Shown here: positions 6,878 through 15,608 of the stretch, piece by piece | Numbering within the stretch: the first letter of the stretch is position 1 | Layout: the number at the start of each line of letters is the position of its first letter | DNA from: Alphaproteobacteria bacterium | GTDB taxonomy: Bacteria; Pseudomonadota; Alphaproteobacteria; Micavibrionales; UBA2020 | Direction: 5' to 3' | DNA: 16,284 bases | Assembly: GCA_023136145.1 (NCBI GenBank) | Contig: JAGLRU010000411.1 | Coordinates: 1 to 16,284, forward strand | Program-made: the position numbers and the translations under genes | Notes under the pieces: generated by a model | What the model saw: the letters and a program-made list of their open reading frames with translations, nothing else | Databases searched by the model: none | Told to the model about the DNA's origin: nothing

Positions 6878-8302
6878 ATGCAAGCCAACTTTACATTTTC
6901 CTGTCTTAGGGGATTGGTGTTTTTATTATTCATAGTCCCATTCTTTGGTTTGCATCATTCTGCTTTAGCTAAGTCTGAAATAAATCCTTCTAGTAAGGCT
7001 ATTACCATTTTAGAACAAAATACTAACTCCAGAATTGATATCAAGGAAACTCAAAATCCAGACGTAATTCCTTTGTCTCTAAATTCTGTTATTCTGTTTG
7101 CCTTATCGGATAATCCTGATGTCAGGATGTCTTTGGAACGTGAAAAGCAGGCTTCTGCTAATACAAAAAAGGCGAAATCTGGATTTTATCCATTAATCGA
7201 TCTAGCTGTCCAGAGTGACTGGCAATATAATAACCCTGCTCCGAACGCCGAAGACGGGGGAAGTAGCAATACCTCAAGTCAGAAAAGCTTTACTATGAAA
7301 CAAGTGGTTTTCGATTTTGGTAAGACAGTTTCCAACTATCGCAGCCAGAAAAAATTACAGGAATCGGCGAAACTTGACACTGAAGTGAATGTTGAAGACA
7401 CGCTAAACATTACCATCGAAAATTATTTACAAATCTTGCGATATCAAAGAACTCTCAAGGATTCTGAAGTTTTTATTAGTCGTATCCGTGATCTCGTCAA
7501 AAAAGTGGAAGAAATGTATGAGGCTGGTGGTACCAGCAAGACAACACTTAGTTATGCTCAGTCAAGACTTTCCGCGGCAGAATTAAAGTTAAACATAGAT
7601 CGATCTTCACTGAATGACAGTATCAGCAGTCTTGAATTTTTGACGGGCAAATTGCCGATTTTTATTGCTTCTTCGCCGGACGAGTTAGATCCAAGCCGTC
7701 TGGATATTTATGATTATATTCAATATAGCAGCACCAATAACACATCCATCAAACTTGCTAATAGCGATATTGAAGCCAGAAAACACAAATTAAAGGCTAC
7801 GAAACGAGCCAAAAGACCCACTTTTAATTTTTTGTTATCAGGCGATGAATCGTTTAACGATGGTGGTGAGGTAGGGAAGGTTCGCTCTGGTAAAGCCATC
7901 CTGCAAATGAATTACCGTCTTTTTGACGGTTATGCTCAACGCGCGCAGGTTGAATTGGTTAGTAGTCAGATTTCAGAAATGAAAATTGGTCGCGAAAAAG
8001 CGCTCCGTGATCTGAACAAGAAAATCAAACTAGCATATTATCAACTTAAATCTATGGGAGAGGAAAAGCAGTATGCTCAAGCTGAAATTGCTTACAGCGA
8101 AGCGTTACAGAATTTAAACCGTGAAAATTTTAAATTAGGGTCGATCAGCATCATTGAACTAATCGAAGGAGAGGAACGGCTTGATGCAGCTTACACCAAG
8201 TTGCATAAACTTGATTCTGATATGTACGCTAATACATATCATTTGCTGATCATCGCAGGATATCTGAAAAAAACCTTTTTTTGTCAAACGTGTAACAATT
8301 AA
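6878..8302 (+). CDS. TolC-family outer membrane channel protein (SiiC/LapE-like)
   Basis: This 474-residue protein would be the outer-membrane exit duct of the type I system. A signal peptide occupies residues 1-31, with a hydrophobic core LVFLLFIVPFFG and probable cleavage after ALA. The mature part begins with the family pattern LSLNSVILFALSDNPDVRM. It then shows the two structural repeats of TolC proteins, with hallmark stretches FDFGKTVSNYRSQK in the first half, YEAGGTSKTTLSYAQSRL after it, and FKLGSISIIELIEGEERL near the end. The length is typical. The ATG at 6878 has AGTGGAG (6864-6870) 7 bases upstream and lies 18 bases after the MotB-like gene, so the two are probably co-transcribed. 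The C-terminus ends in an odd FFCQTCNN with two cysteines. Identity is firm. Confidence 0.93.
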   Translation: MQANFTFSCLRGLVFLLFIVPFFGLHHSALAKSEINPSSKAITILEQNTNSRIDIKETQNPDVIPLSLNSVILFALSDNPDVRMSLEREKQASANTKKAKSGFYPLIDLAVQSDWQYNNPAPNAEDGGSSNTSSQKSFTMKQVVFDFGKTVSNYRSQKKLQESAKLDTEVNVEDTLNITIENYLQILRYQRTLKDSEVFISRIRDLVKKVEEMYEAGGTSKTTLSYAQSRLSAAELKLNIDRSSLNDSISSLEFLTGKLPIFIASSPDELDPSRLDIYDYIQYSSTNNTSIKLANSDIEARKHKLKATKRAKRPTFNFLLSGDESFNDGGEVGKVRSGKAILQMNYRLFDGYAQRAQVELVSSQISEMKIGREKALRDLNKKIKLAYYQLKSMGEEKQYAQAEIAYSEALQNLNRENFKLGSISIIELIEGEERLDAAYTKLHKLDSDMYANTYHLLIIAGYLKKTFFCQTCNN

Positions 8303-8316
8303 CAAGGATCAATCTT

Positions 8317-9795
8317 ATGACACAAATTCTTGAGGGCGACGCTGCCTGCTCCTATATTGCAAATCTTATTAATACCAAACAGTATAAGGAGGCTGAACCA
8401 ATTCTTCTGGACGTTTTGAGTCGAACACCAGATGCTGTGATCGCCCTTACGGCACTTGGCATCGTTTACAGGTCAACAGATCGTTTTACTGCGGCTGAGG
8501 CTTGTTATCGGCGGGCACTTGAGTTAAACCAAGATGATGCTGAAGTCTATTCCAACCTAGGAAATTTGCTGACGGACATGGATCGGTTGGAGGAAGCTAC
8601 TACTTGCGCTGAGCGAGCCGTTTCACTTAATCCAGCAAGTTTACTGTACCGCAAAAATCTGGCAGTGACACAGCGTGAATATAAAAAATTTGAAGAAGCA
8701 CTGAAAAGTTATATGTGGTGTCATGAACAAAAAAATGACGATCCTCAAGTATTGTTAAATATCTCTATTGTCTGTTTTTATTTGCGGCAGTTCGATAAAG
8801 CTTGGGATTATTACGAACGTCGTTTTGAAACGAACCGTATTAATTTTCCAAAGCTAAGTCATATGCCTCAATGGAAAGGAGAGGAGTTGACCGATAAAAA
8901 GTTGCTTGTCGTGACAGAACAGGGCTTTGGTGATACTATTCTTATGACGCGGTTTTTTTCGCTTTTAAAAGAGAAATGTCCTGATGTAACTTTGTGCTGC
9001 AAACCTGCTTTGCACAAATTATTTTCATCATTGCCAACTCGGGTTATCGACGAAGCCGAAATTAGTCAGCATAACTTTGACTATTTTATTCCTATGATGA
9101 GCTTGCCACGCCTGATTGAACAAGACTGGCTGAAATGGCCCACTGCACCGCAATTGGCTGTGTCTGATGAGTCGCGTAAGAAATTCAGTTTTCTTGCCGA
9201 GCAGAAAGGACGCTTGAAGATCGGTGTTGTTTGGTCCGGCAGTGTCACGTTCGGAGAGAATGTTAAACGATCCGTTACAATTGATCATTTTCACAAATTG
9301 TCCGCAAAATTTCCGCAAATCCAGTTTTATTCGTTTCAGAAGGGTGCACGGGAACAGGATATAGTCACCTCCGGACAGGGGGTGTTATGTGCTCTAGGTC
9401 ACTTGTTCAACGATTTCAGCGATACCGCAGCGGCACTTGAGCAGATGGATTTAATTTTAATGACTGACAGTGCATTATCGCATCTTGCTGGATCGTTTAA
9501 TATACCAGTCATCAATATGCTAAATTTCAAACCCTACTGGTTGTATTTCCCGGAAAATACAAGCACACCGCTCTATCCATCAATGAGGTTAGTTCGTCAA
9601 ACGAATCCAGGTGACTGGGATGATGTATTAGAGCGTGTAGAAGGGTTGTTGCAGCAAGTGTTGATCGGATGGGATAAAATTAAGTCCCGTCAGCAATTAC
9701 TAGATGTTCTGGATGAGAGCCTTTCACTGAGCTCCACCGTTATCGTGGAAAAAACTCCCAAAGCAAAGGTGAAGAAAAAAAGATCAAAAAAATGA
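8317..9795 (+). CDS. TPR-repeat protein with C-terminal GT9-like glycosyltransferase domain
   Basis: This 492-residue protein is predicted to be cytoplasmic, as it has no signal peptide or membrane segment. Residues about 10-185 contain roughly four to five tetratricopeptide repeats; one clear unit begins AEVYSNLGNLLTDMDRLEEA. The C-terminal half resembles the GT-B fold of heptosyltransferase-like (GT9) enzymes: TEQGFGDTILMTRF (200-213), GVVWSGS (303-309), and TDSALSHLAGS around Asp384-His389, the usual sugar-nucleotide side motif. The tail is strongly basic (KVKKKRSKK). The ATG at 8317 has AAGGA (8304-8308) 8 bases upstream, 14 bases after the TolC-type gene. TPR-glycosyltransferase proteins of this layout often sit beside large exported proteins, so modification of the RTX protein before export is a reasonable inference. 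Donor sugar and target are unknown, and a role in surface polysaccharide synthesis is the alternative. Confidence 0.82.
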   Translation: MTQILEGDAACSYIANLINTKQYKEAEPILLDVLSRTPDAVIALTALGIVYRSTDRFTAAEACYRRALELNQDDAEVYSNLGNLLTDMDRLEEATTCAERAVSLNPASLLYRKNLAVTQREYKKFEEALKSYMWCHEQKNDDPQVLLNISIVCFYLRQFDKAWDYYERRFETNRINFPKLSHMPQWKGEELTDKKLLVVTEQGFGDTILMTRFFSLLKEKCPDVTLCCKPALHKLFSSLPTRVIDEAEISQHNFDYFIPMMSLPRLIEQDWLKWPTAPQLAVSDESRKKFSFLAEQKGRLKIGVVWSGSVTFGENVKRSVTIDHFHKLSAKFPQIQFYSFQKGAREQDIVTSGQGVLCALGHLFNDFSDTAAALEQMDLILMTDSALSHLAGSFNIPVINMLNFKPYWLYFPENTSTPLYPSMRLVRQTNPGDWDDVLERVEGLLQQVLIGWDKIKSRQQLLDVLDESLSLSSTVIVEKTPKAKVKKKRSKK

Positions 9796-9814
9796 GCAAA
9801 TTTCTTCTATCGCA

Positions 9815-12403
9815 ATGTTTGGCAATGTGTTGACAAGCTCCAGTATTGTTGTGACAAAATATTGGCATCTTCTTCAGGATGGGCGGGTGCAGTGTGATAT
9901 ATGCCCGCGAGCTTGTAAAATGCGAGAAGGGCAGCGCGGTTTGTGTTTTGTGCGTATGGCGAAGGATGGAAAAATTGTTCTGACAACGTATGGTCGATCT
10001 TCAGGCTTTTGTATTGATCCGATTGAAAAAAAACCGCTAAATCATTTTTTGCCGGGAACGTCAGTATTATCTTTCGGCACGGCTGGCTGTAATCTCGCCT
10101 GCACATTTTGCCAGAATTGGGATATTTCCAAAGCAAGAAATATGGACAATATGACCGACTTGGCGATGCCACATGACTTAGCTAGAGCTGTGCAAAAGGC
10201 TGGTTGTCGCTCGGTCGCCTTTACCTATAACGATCCAGTTGTCTTCATGGAATATGCGGTTGATGTAGCACAGGCTTGTCGCGAAAGAGGAGTGAGGACG
10301 GTTGCAATAACGGCGGGCTATATGAACGATGCGCCCCGCCGGGAATTTTACGCTAATATGGACGCGGCTAATATCGACCTCAAAGGTTTTACGCCGGAAT
10401 TTTACCGTCGTTATACAAAAAGTGAATTAAGTACCGTGCTGGACACATTGCTTTATCTCAAACACGACACTAACGTGTGGTTCGAAATCACGACATTACT
10501 AATTCCCGGGGAGAATGACAGCGATGAGGAACTAACCAAGGAATGCCAGTGGATCATGGATAATCTTGGGTTCGATGTTCCGTTGCATTTTACGGCTTTT
10601 CATCCAGATTACCGCATGCGTGACCGACCTCCTACATCGGAGTCATCGTTGAAACGTGCGAGGCGCATTGCGATGGATCAGGGTCTGCGCTACGTCTATA
10701 CTGGCAATATTCATGATCCAGAGGGAGGTTCTACTTATTGCCCAATCTGCCGGAAATGTATCATCGGGCGTGATTGGCACAATATCATAGCATGGAATCT
10801 TAATGCCGCAGGTAACTGCACGGGCTGTGGGCATTGCATTCCGGGGATTTTCGAAGAACGGGCAGGCTTATGGGGTCGAAAGCGTCTGCCAGTGCGTGTC
10901 GTCGGAGACGATCTTGTGACGATAATGTCCAATAATAAAGGCTCGGACAAAACTACAAGAACAGAGGCAGAAGACAAGCCTATGCAAGGTTGCTCTACCT
11001 ATACTTTATCACAGAATCTTAGCAAAGTTGTGCTGCCATCTCAAGTCGCGGGAACATTCTATCCTAAGGATCAGGGAACCTTAGCTAAGATGGTTGATCG
11101 CCTGATGGTGCAGGCTCCTGTCAGTTTGATGGCACCTAAGGCATTGATCGTACCTCATGCTGGGTATCAATATTCTGGTACGGTTGCTGCTTGCGCCTAT
11201 GCAGCGCTTGGTCAGAGGGTTGGAAATATTCGTCGTGTCGTTCTGGCGGGACCGCCGCACCGTATGCCAGTAAACGGTGCCGTTGTGCCACGCGTGGATG
11301 CGATGATGACACCGCTCGGTTTTGTAAGTGTGGATCAATCTAGTCTAACGCGGCTAAAAACTCTGGAGTTAGTGCGTGAAGACGACGAGCCGTTTCAGGG
11401 CGAACACGGGCTGGAGGTACATCTACCCTTCCTACAAAGGACGATGAAAGATTTTACTGTCATACCTATTCTCATAGGCCAAACAACAGCAGAGCAGGCT
11501 GCTCTTATTCTTGATGCTGTCTGGGGCGGACCGGAGACGCTGGTTGTCATCTCGTCAGACCTTAGCCATTTTTACGACAGCGTGACGGCGCGACATCACG
11601 ATGATGAGGCGACAGCAGCTATTGAGTCTCTGCGCAGCGATAAGCTGCTTGACGCGCATGCATGTGGTCGAAATGCGGTGCGTGGGCTTTTAACAGAAGC
11701 TGTGCGGCGTAACTTGCGTGCTACAGCGATAGATATGAAGAACTCCGGTGACGTGACTGGAAACAATGCTCGCGTCGTAGGTTACGGAGCCTATGTGTTC
11801 GAGCCAGCGGAAGAGGCGAGGTTACCTGCTTGTTGCGTCGATGGCCTTTTACATGTTGCTCAGACAATGATCGTGCGAGGAGTTGGGATAAAGAATGTAC
11901 CACGAATGAATGTGAACGGTGTGCCACGCCCGCTTTTGAGCCACCGTGCAGCATTCACAACAATACGCCATCAGGGTCAATTGCGTGGTTGTCGCGGTAG
12001 TTCTGTCGTTCAGCGTTCACTGGTCGCTGATGTTGCGTACAATGCTTGGCTGTCAGCCTATCGCGATTCACGGTTTTGTCCATTGAATCAAGACGATTTC
12101 GCTTCGTGCGATATCAGCATCTCTATCCTCAATGCTGTCCATCGGCTTCCCTGTGATTCGGAAGAGATGTTGCTGGCAATCCTGCGTCCCGGAATTGATG
12201 GTCTAATAATTAGCGATGGAGAGAAGCGGGGCTTGTTCTTGCCCTCGGTATGGAATCAGATACCCGAACCCGGACATTTTTTGCGCGCGCTCAAGCGAAA
12301 GGCGGGTCTGCCAGAGTCTCATTGGTCCCCTACGGTAGAGATGTTTCGCTTTACGGCGGAAAAAATGGGACCAGTTCCGCTGCTTAAGAAACTCCTCGTA
12401 TAA
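9815..12403 (+). CDS. AmmeMemoRadiSam three-domain fusion: radical SAM + Memo + AMMECR1
   Basis: This single 862-residue protein combines the three parts of the uncharacterised AmmeMemoRadiSam system. The radical SAM part (about 12-345) has the cluster motif CNLACTFC with Cys92, 96 and 99, an N-terminal cysteine set (27, 30, 34, 43) and a zinc-ribbon/rubredoxin-like set YCPIC and CTGC (309, 312, 335, 338). The Memo part (about 405-675) starts near VAGTFYP and keeps candidates for the metal triad of human MEMO1: His448 (PHAGY), His482 (PPHR) and Cys617 (ACGR). The AMMECR1 part (about 690-862) contains LRGCRGS (723-729). The radical SAM part resembles pyruvate-formate-lyase-activase-like enzymes. 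Substrate and reaction are unknown. The gene starts 19 bases after the glycosyltransferase gene with no clear Shine-Dalgarno, and an in-frame GTG at 9851 is an alternative start. Base composition looks more GC-rich than that of its neighbours. Confidence 0.92.
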   Translation: MFGNVLTSSSIVVTKYWHLLQDGRVQCDICPRACKMREGQRGLCFVRMAKDGKIVLTTYGRSSGFCIDPIEKKPLNHFLPGTSVLSFGTAGCNLACTFCQNWDISKARNMDNMTDLAMPHDLARAVQKAGCRSVAFTYNDPVVFMEYAVDVAQACRERGVRTVAITAGYMNDAPRREFYANMDAANIDLKGFTPEFYRRYTKSELSTVLDTLLYLKHDTNVWFEITTLLIPGENDSDEELTKECQWIMDNLGFDVPLHFTAFHPDYRMRDRPPTSESSLKRARRIAMDQGLRYVYTGNIHDPEGGSTYCPICRKCIIGRDWHNIIAWNLNAAGNCTGCGHCIPGIFEERAGLWGRKRLPVRVVGDDLVTIMSNNKGSDKTTRTEAEDKPMQGCSTYTLSQNLSKVVLPSQVAGTFYPKDQGTLAKMVDRLMVQAPVSLMAPKALIVPHAGYQYSGTVAACAYAALGQRVGNIRRVVLAGPPHRMPVNGAVVPRVDAMMTPLGFVSVDQSSLTRLKTLELVREDDEPFQGEHGLEVHLPFLQRTMKDFTVIPILIGQTTAEQAALILDAVWGGPETLVVISSDLSHFYDSVTARHHDDEATAAIESLRSDKLLDAHACGRNAVRGLLTEAVRRNLRATAIDMKNSGDVTGNNARVVGYGAYVFEPAEEARLPACCVDGLLHVAQTMIVRGVGIKNVPRMNVNGVPRPLLSHRAAFTTIRHQGQLRGCRGSSVVQRSLVADVAYNAWLSAYRDSRFCPLNQDDFASCDISISILNAVHRLPCDSEEMLLAILRPGIDGLIISDGEKRGLFLPSVWNQIPEPGHFLRALKRKAGLPESHWSPTVEMFRFTAEKMGPVPLLKKLLV

Positions 12404-12408
12404 ATTTA

Positions 12409-12437
12409 TTGATGATTAACATTCGTATATGTACACT
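12409..12437 (+). promoter_or_regulatory. Possible sigma-70-type promoter for the autotransporter gene
   Basis: TTGATG (12409-12414) and TACACT (12432-12437) are separated by 17 bases in the 128-base gap before the autotransporter gene. Each matches the bacterial -35/-10 consensus only partly. A change of function between the genes on either side makes a promoter here likely, but this exact placement is a guess. No intrinsic terminator for the preceding operon is visible in 12404-12531. Confidence 0.3.
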
Positions 12438-12531
12438 TCATAAAAGGTCGTTATGTTCTTAGGTCAGTGAGAGGCGTTAGAATGATTAGTTTGATTTAAT
12501 TTTTTCGATTAAAGGCAAAGGAACCTCCATA

Positions 12532-15471
12532 ATGTCAATCAAGTTCAAAAAAAAAATTCTCGCCAGTACAGCTCTTATTGCAGTTTTTACTTTCTCGGTT
12601 AAGGTCGCAAATGCAGCTGATCTAACGCTGACAACCGCAGGCATATGGGCTGAAACAGGTGACGTTGCGGGCGCGAATGCACTCGACAATGTCGATGCTG
12701 CCACTTTTGCGTTGACGGTGAAGAACGACGGCGTTGCTGATGATGGCAGTGGGGATACAAATACATTCGTACTTGGCTCTGTGACAGGAACAGCGGGTAG
12801 CTTGATCATTACGACTGATGCTGTCGCCGACCTTTCTGTTACGGTAGATTCTGTTAACTTGACCGGAGCAGGTGCTGTTTCCATTACAAATATGGACGCA
12901 AACAATGCCACCGCTGATGTAATTTTCACCAATGATTTTACCACTGGCGGTACTCTGACGATGAGCAATACGGAGACCGATGCTGACAAGGACGTTACTG
13001 CCTCCGTCGGCGGCGATATTGACGTAACTGGCGTAACGATTCTTACGGCAGCCTCTTTTGCTGATTCTAAAACTGAAATTGATGTTACCGGGAATGCGGC
13101 GTTTATTGGAGCTGTGGAGCTTAATGCTGGAGCCGGAGCAGGTTCGGATGCTATACTTGAAATAGGCGGAAATACAATCGATTTTACAGGAGGTTTGACA
13201 CTCAATGACGGCAATTCTGGTCTTGCGAAGCTGAATTTAACAGGTACTGGCGTAATCGTTACTGGTGTTATCAATGGCTCCACAACAGGCGAGGGAACGA
13301 TTGATGCGACAGGCGCGGACGGCGTGACTTTCTCCAGTGCTCTCGGTGAAACCAATGAACTCAAGGTAATCGATCTATCGGGTGTCGGAGGTAATGATGT
13401 TTTCAGTTCAACCGTTAGGGCTAGGTCGATTGTCTTCAAAGCAGCTAATACCGTTACTTTCAATGATACCATTACAAGTACCGGTACCGGCATTGATTTT
13501 GCTGGCTTTGATGGCACAATCAGTCTGGCTTCAGGCAATAGCATTACTGGTAGTGTTGATAATACAGGTGTCGCCGGAAAGGGCACTCTGAACCTTGTTG
13601 GCGGAACCCAGACTGTCTCCGGTACTGTAGGCTCCACGAACTCCCTACTTGAGATCAACGCGGGTTCCAATGACGCAGTGTCTGACTTCTCAGGAACGGT
13701 AAATGCGGACGACTTCAACATCATTGGAACTGGAACGGTGAATTTTACCGACGATGTCACTGGCAACCTGAACTTCGTTGGAAATGGCTTTGCAGTTGTC
13801 GCAAATGGTAAGACTATCACTGGCAACGTTTCAAATGATACTGATGCATTCGGTACTATAACCTTCACGGGAGACGGCACTGTGGATGGTAATTTTGGCG
13901 CGGCATTAAATGAGCTGAAAGCCATTACGATGAACTCATCCTCAGGAAGGTTACTTTCAATTACAGGAGATGCCACTGCGGCGGACATTACTTCGATTGC
14001 TGGTAACACCGTTAATGTCATCGGCACGTTTACTATCGGCGCAGGTCAGCAACTAAATTCCACTATTCTTACGGATATGACAAGTGGAACAATCGTTGCG
14101 GGTGGTGCTGTGACAGTTGCTGCAGATACTGTGCTTAATTTGACGGCTGGTCCTGTTTATGTATCTACCGGCGATAGCTGGACGATTATTGATGGGTCTG
14201 TTGCTGGAGGTGTTGGAGTTGCTGCGTTAACGGCTGGTAATATCGTGAACACAGCTTTGTTGACCTATACGCAGGATATAACAGAGACAGATTCCCTTGT
14301 CGTAACGGTAGCCCGGGCTGCTGTGGACTCGGCACTAAGTGCAGAAATCACAAGTAACGATATAACCGTAAACGAGTCTCTAGACATCATCAAGTTTAAT
14401 GGTGGTAATACATTGGACACCATCCAGATGAATCTTATGAATGAGCAAGATGTTCATGAAATCCATAATATTCTTGAATCTCTCACTCCAACGGTCGATG
14501 GCAGCTTTGTAACTGTTGCAATGAATGTCGTAGGAGAGGTGCAAAGCCTCGCGGGAATTCGCATGAGTTCACTCCGTTCTGGTGATGAAATGACAGGCAT
14601 TTCTGCCGGTGTGGCATCATCGGAAGGTGTTAATCTTTGGTTTCAGGGATATGGTCAGATAGCAGGGCAGGATACCAGTCAAAGTATTAAAGGTTACGAT
14701 TCTGACACATGGGGATGGACTATTGGAACAGATGCTGAAGATATTTTCATTAACGGTGAAATCGGTATAGCTCTCAACTACGGTCTGACGAACGTCGAAT
14801 CCAAGAATGCCAATTCTACCAGCACGGAGATGAGAAATTATGGTATAAACTTCTACGGCAATCTTGATCTCGGTCAAAAGACGTTTGTAACCGGTCAGGT
14901 CGGTTATGCTTATAACAAGATTAGCAGCGAACGCTACAATGTCGGAGGCGTTGGTGGGCTGACAGCAGATAGCAACTATCATGGTGATCAATTCTCGATG
15001 AAAGCTGATGTAGGTCGTAATTATATGACAGACTATGGCATAACTATAACTCCAAGCCTGTCCGCTGCTTACACCTTCCTATGCACGCCGGATTATACGG
15101 AAACTGGTGCTGGAGCGGCTAATCTCTTTGTTGATAGTAATAAACTGAACTTCCTCAATCTAGGTATCGGCATCAACGCTTCCTGGAAACTGAAAAACTC
15201 TAATGGATCCATGATAAAACCTCTTGTCCACGCCAGTTTCTCTTACGATGCGATTAGTGATGAAGTAGGAACGATAGCCAGCTTTATAGATCTTCCAAAC
15301 TCTTCATTCAAAACCAATGGAGCAGAATCTGTGCGCAGTTCTATTGATATCGGCACTGGTTTTACTTACTCAACTCTTGCTAACTGGGACATATTAGCTA
15401 CCTATGATTACACCTACAAAGCTGACTATGCTGCGCACAGTGGCGTCCTTCGCGCGATTTCCAAATTCTAG
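12532..15471 (+). CDS. Autotransporter (type Va) with beta-helix passenger, rickettsial OmpB/Sca-like
   Basis: This 979-residue surface protein has a signal peptide (residues 1 to about 28, basic KFKKK then a hydrophobic core, ending ANA). The passenger (about 30-690) is made of short strand-turn units rich in Gly, Thr, Asn, Asp and Val, such as VNFTDDVTGNLNFVGNG, as expected of a parallel beta-helix. The C-terminal autotransporter barrel spans about 695-979. It begins near VNLWFQGYGQ and shows alternating amphipathic strands, with a terminal aromatic residue (ISKF). The barrel inserts in the outer membrane and the passenger is displayed or released. The ATG at 12532 has AAAGGA (12517-12522) 9 bases upstream. 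The layout resembles rickettsial rOmpB/Sca proteins, but the passenger's function (adhesion, surface layer) cannot be read. The single Cys is in the barrel. No protease catalytic motif was seen. Confidence 0.93.
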   Translation: MSIKFKKKILASTALIAVFTFSVKVANAADLTLTTAGIWAETGDVAGANALDNVDAATFALTVKNDGVADDGSGDTNTFVLGSVTGTAGSLIITTDAVADLSVTVDSVNLTGAGAVSITNMDANNATADVIFTNDFTTGGTLTMSNTETDADKDVTASVGGDIDVTGVTILTAASFADSKTEIDVTGNAAFIGAVELNAGAGAGSDAILEIGGNTIDFTGGLTLNDGNSGLAKLNLTGTGVIVTGVINGSTTGEGTIDATGADGVTFSSALGETNELKVIDLSGVGGNDVFSSTVRARSIVFKAANTVTFNDTITSTGTGIDFAGFDGTISLASGNSITGSVDNTGVAGKGTLNLVGGTQTVSGTVGSTNSLLEINAGSNDAVSDFSGTVNADDFNIIGTGTVNFTDDVTGNLNFVGNGFAVVANGKTITGNVSNDTDAFGTITFTGDGTVDGNFGAALNELKAITMNSSSGRLLSITGDATAADITSIAGNTVNVIGTFTIGAGQQLNSTILTDMTSGTIVAGGAVTVAADTVLNLTAGPVYVSTGDSWTIIDGSVAGGVGVAALTAGNIVNTALLTYTQDITETDSLVVTVARAAVDSALSAEITSNDITVNESLDIIKFNGGNTLDTIQMNLMNEQDVHEIHNILESLTPTVDGSFVTVAMNVVGEVQSLAGIRMSSLRSGDEMTGISAGVASSEGVNLWFQGYGQIAGQDTSQSIKGYDSDTWGWTIGTDAEDIFINGEIGIALNYGLTNVESKNANSTSTEMRNYGINFYGNLDLGQKTFVTGQVGYAYNKISSERYNVGGVGGLTADSNYHGDQFSMKADVGRNYMTDYGITITPSLSAAYTFLCTPDYTETGAGAANLFVDSNKLNFLNLGIGINASWKLKNSNGSMIKPLVHASFSYDAISDEVGTIASFIDLPNSSFKTNGAESVRSSIDIGTGFTYSTLANWDILATYDYTYKADYAAHSGVLRAISKF

Positions 15472-15572
15472 AGCAGATGCTTAGAGGTGGTCCTACTTCG
15501 TTGGACAGGTTAGCGGCAAAGAAGCCTATATTTTCCTACGCATTGTCATATCTGGCATCCAGGCTCTCTCGC

Positions 15573-15593
15573 CTTGTTTAGAAAGCGAACAAG
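15573..15593. terminator. Weak inverted repeat between convergent genes
   Basis: CTTGTTT (15573-15579) and GAACAAG (15587-15593) can form a 7-bp stem with one G-T pair and a 7-base loop. It lies between the plus-strand autotransporter and the minus-strand small exported protein, where a shared terminator is expected. No T-tract follows on either strand, so it is a weak candidate. A second small hairpin, GTCC...GGAC (15490-15506), lies nearer the autotransporter stop. The rest of 15472-15608 shows nothing recognisable. Confidence 0.25.
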
Positions 15594-15608
15594 CTGGAGG
15601 TCAATAAG

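Noticed and set aside
1..8302. LapD/LapG-type adhesin release control
   Set aside because: No gene for a LapG-like protease or a c-di-GMP receptor lies in the window, and the adhesin's N-terminal retention region is outside it, so this cannot be supported.
9792..9833. ATG overlapping the stop of the glycosyltransferase gene (ATGA)
   Set aside because: It opens only a 13-codon frame ending in TGA and is not in frame with the radical SAM gene. At most it could help translational coupling.
9807..10172. 121-residue minus-strand open frame opposite the radical SAM domain
   Set aside because: It lies entirely antisense to the conserved cysteine-motif region and spans the gene boundary. It shows no recognisable motif.
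12486..14027. 513-residue open frame on the minus strand opposite the autotransporter passenger
   Set aside because: It is antisense to a well-supported gene with signal peptide and barrel. Its Ser/Val/Pro/Thr-rich translation is what the complement of Gly/Thr/Asn/Asp repeat codons gives, and no domain or ribosome-binding site is visible.
14617..14991. 124-residue minus-strand open frame opposite the autotransporter barrel
   Set aside because: It is antisense to conserved barrel strands and has no independent coding evidence.
15472..15608. Possible insertion-sequence remnant suggested by the small GTCC...GGAC inverted repeat
   Set aside because: It has no transposase fragment, no matching terminal repeat and no target duplication. 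The stretch is too short to call.
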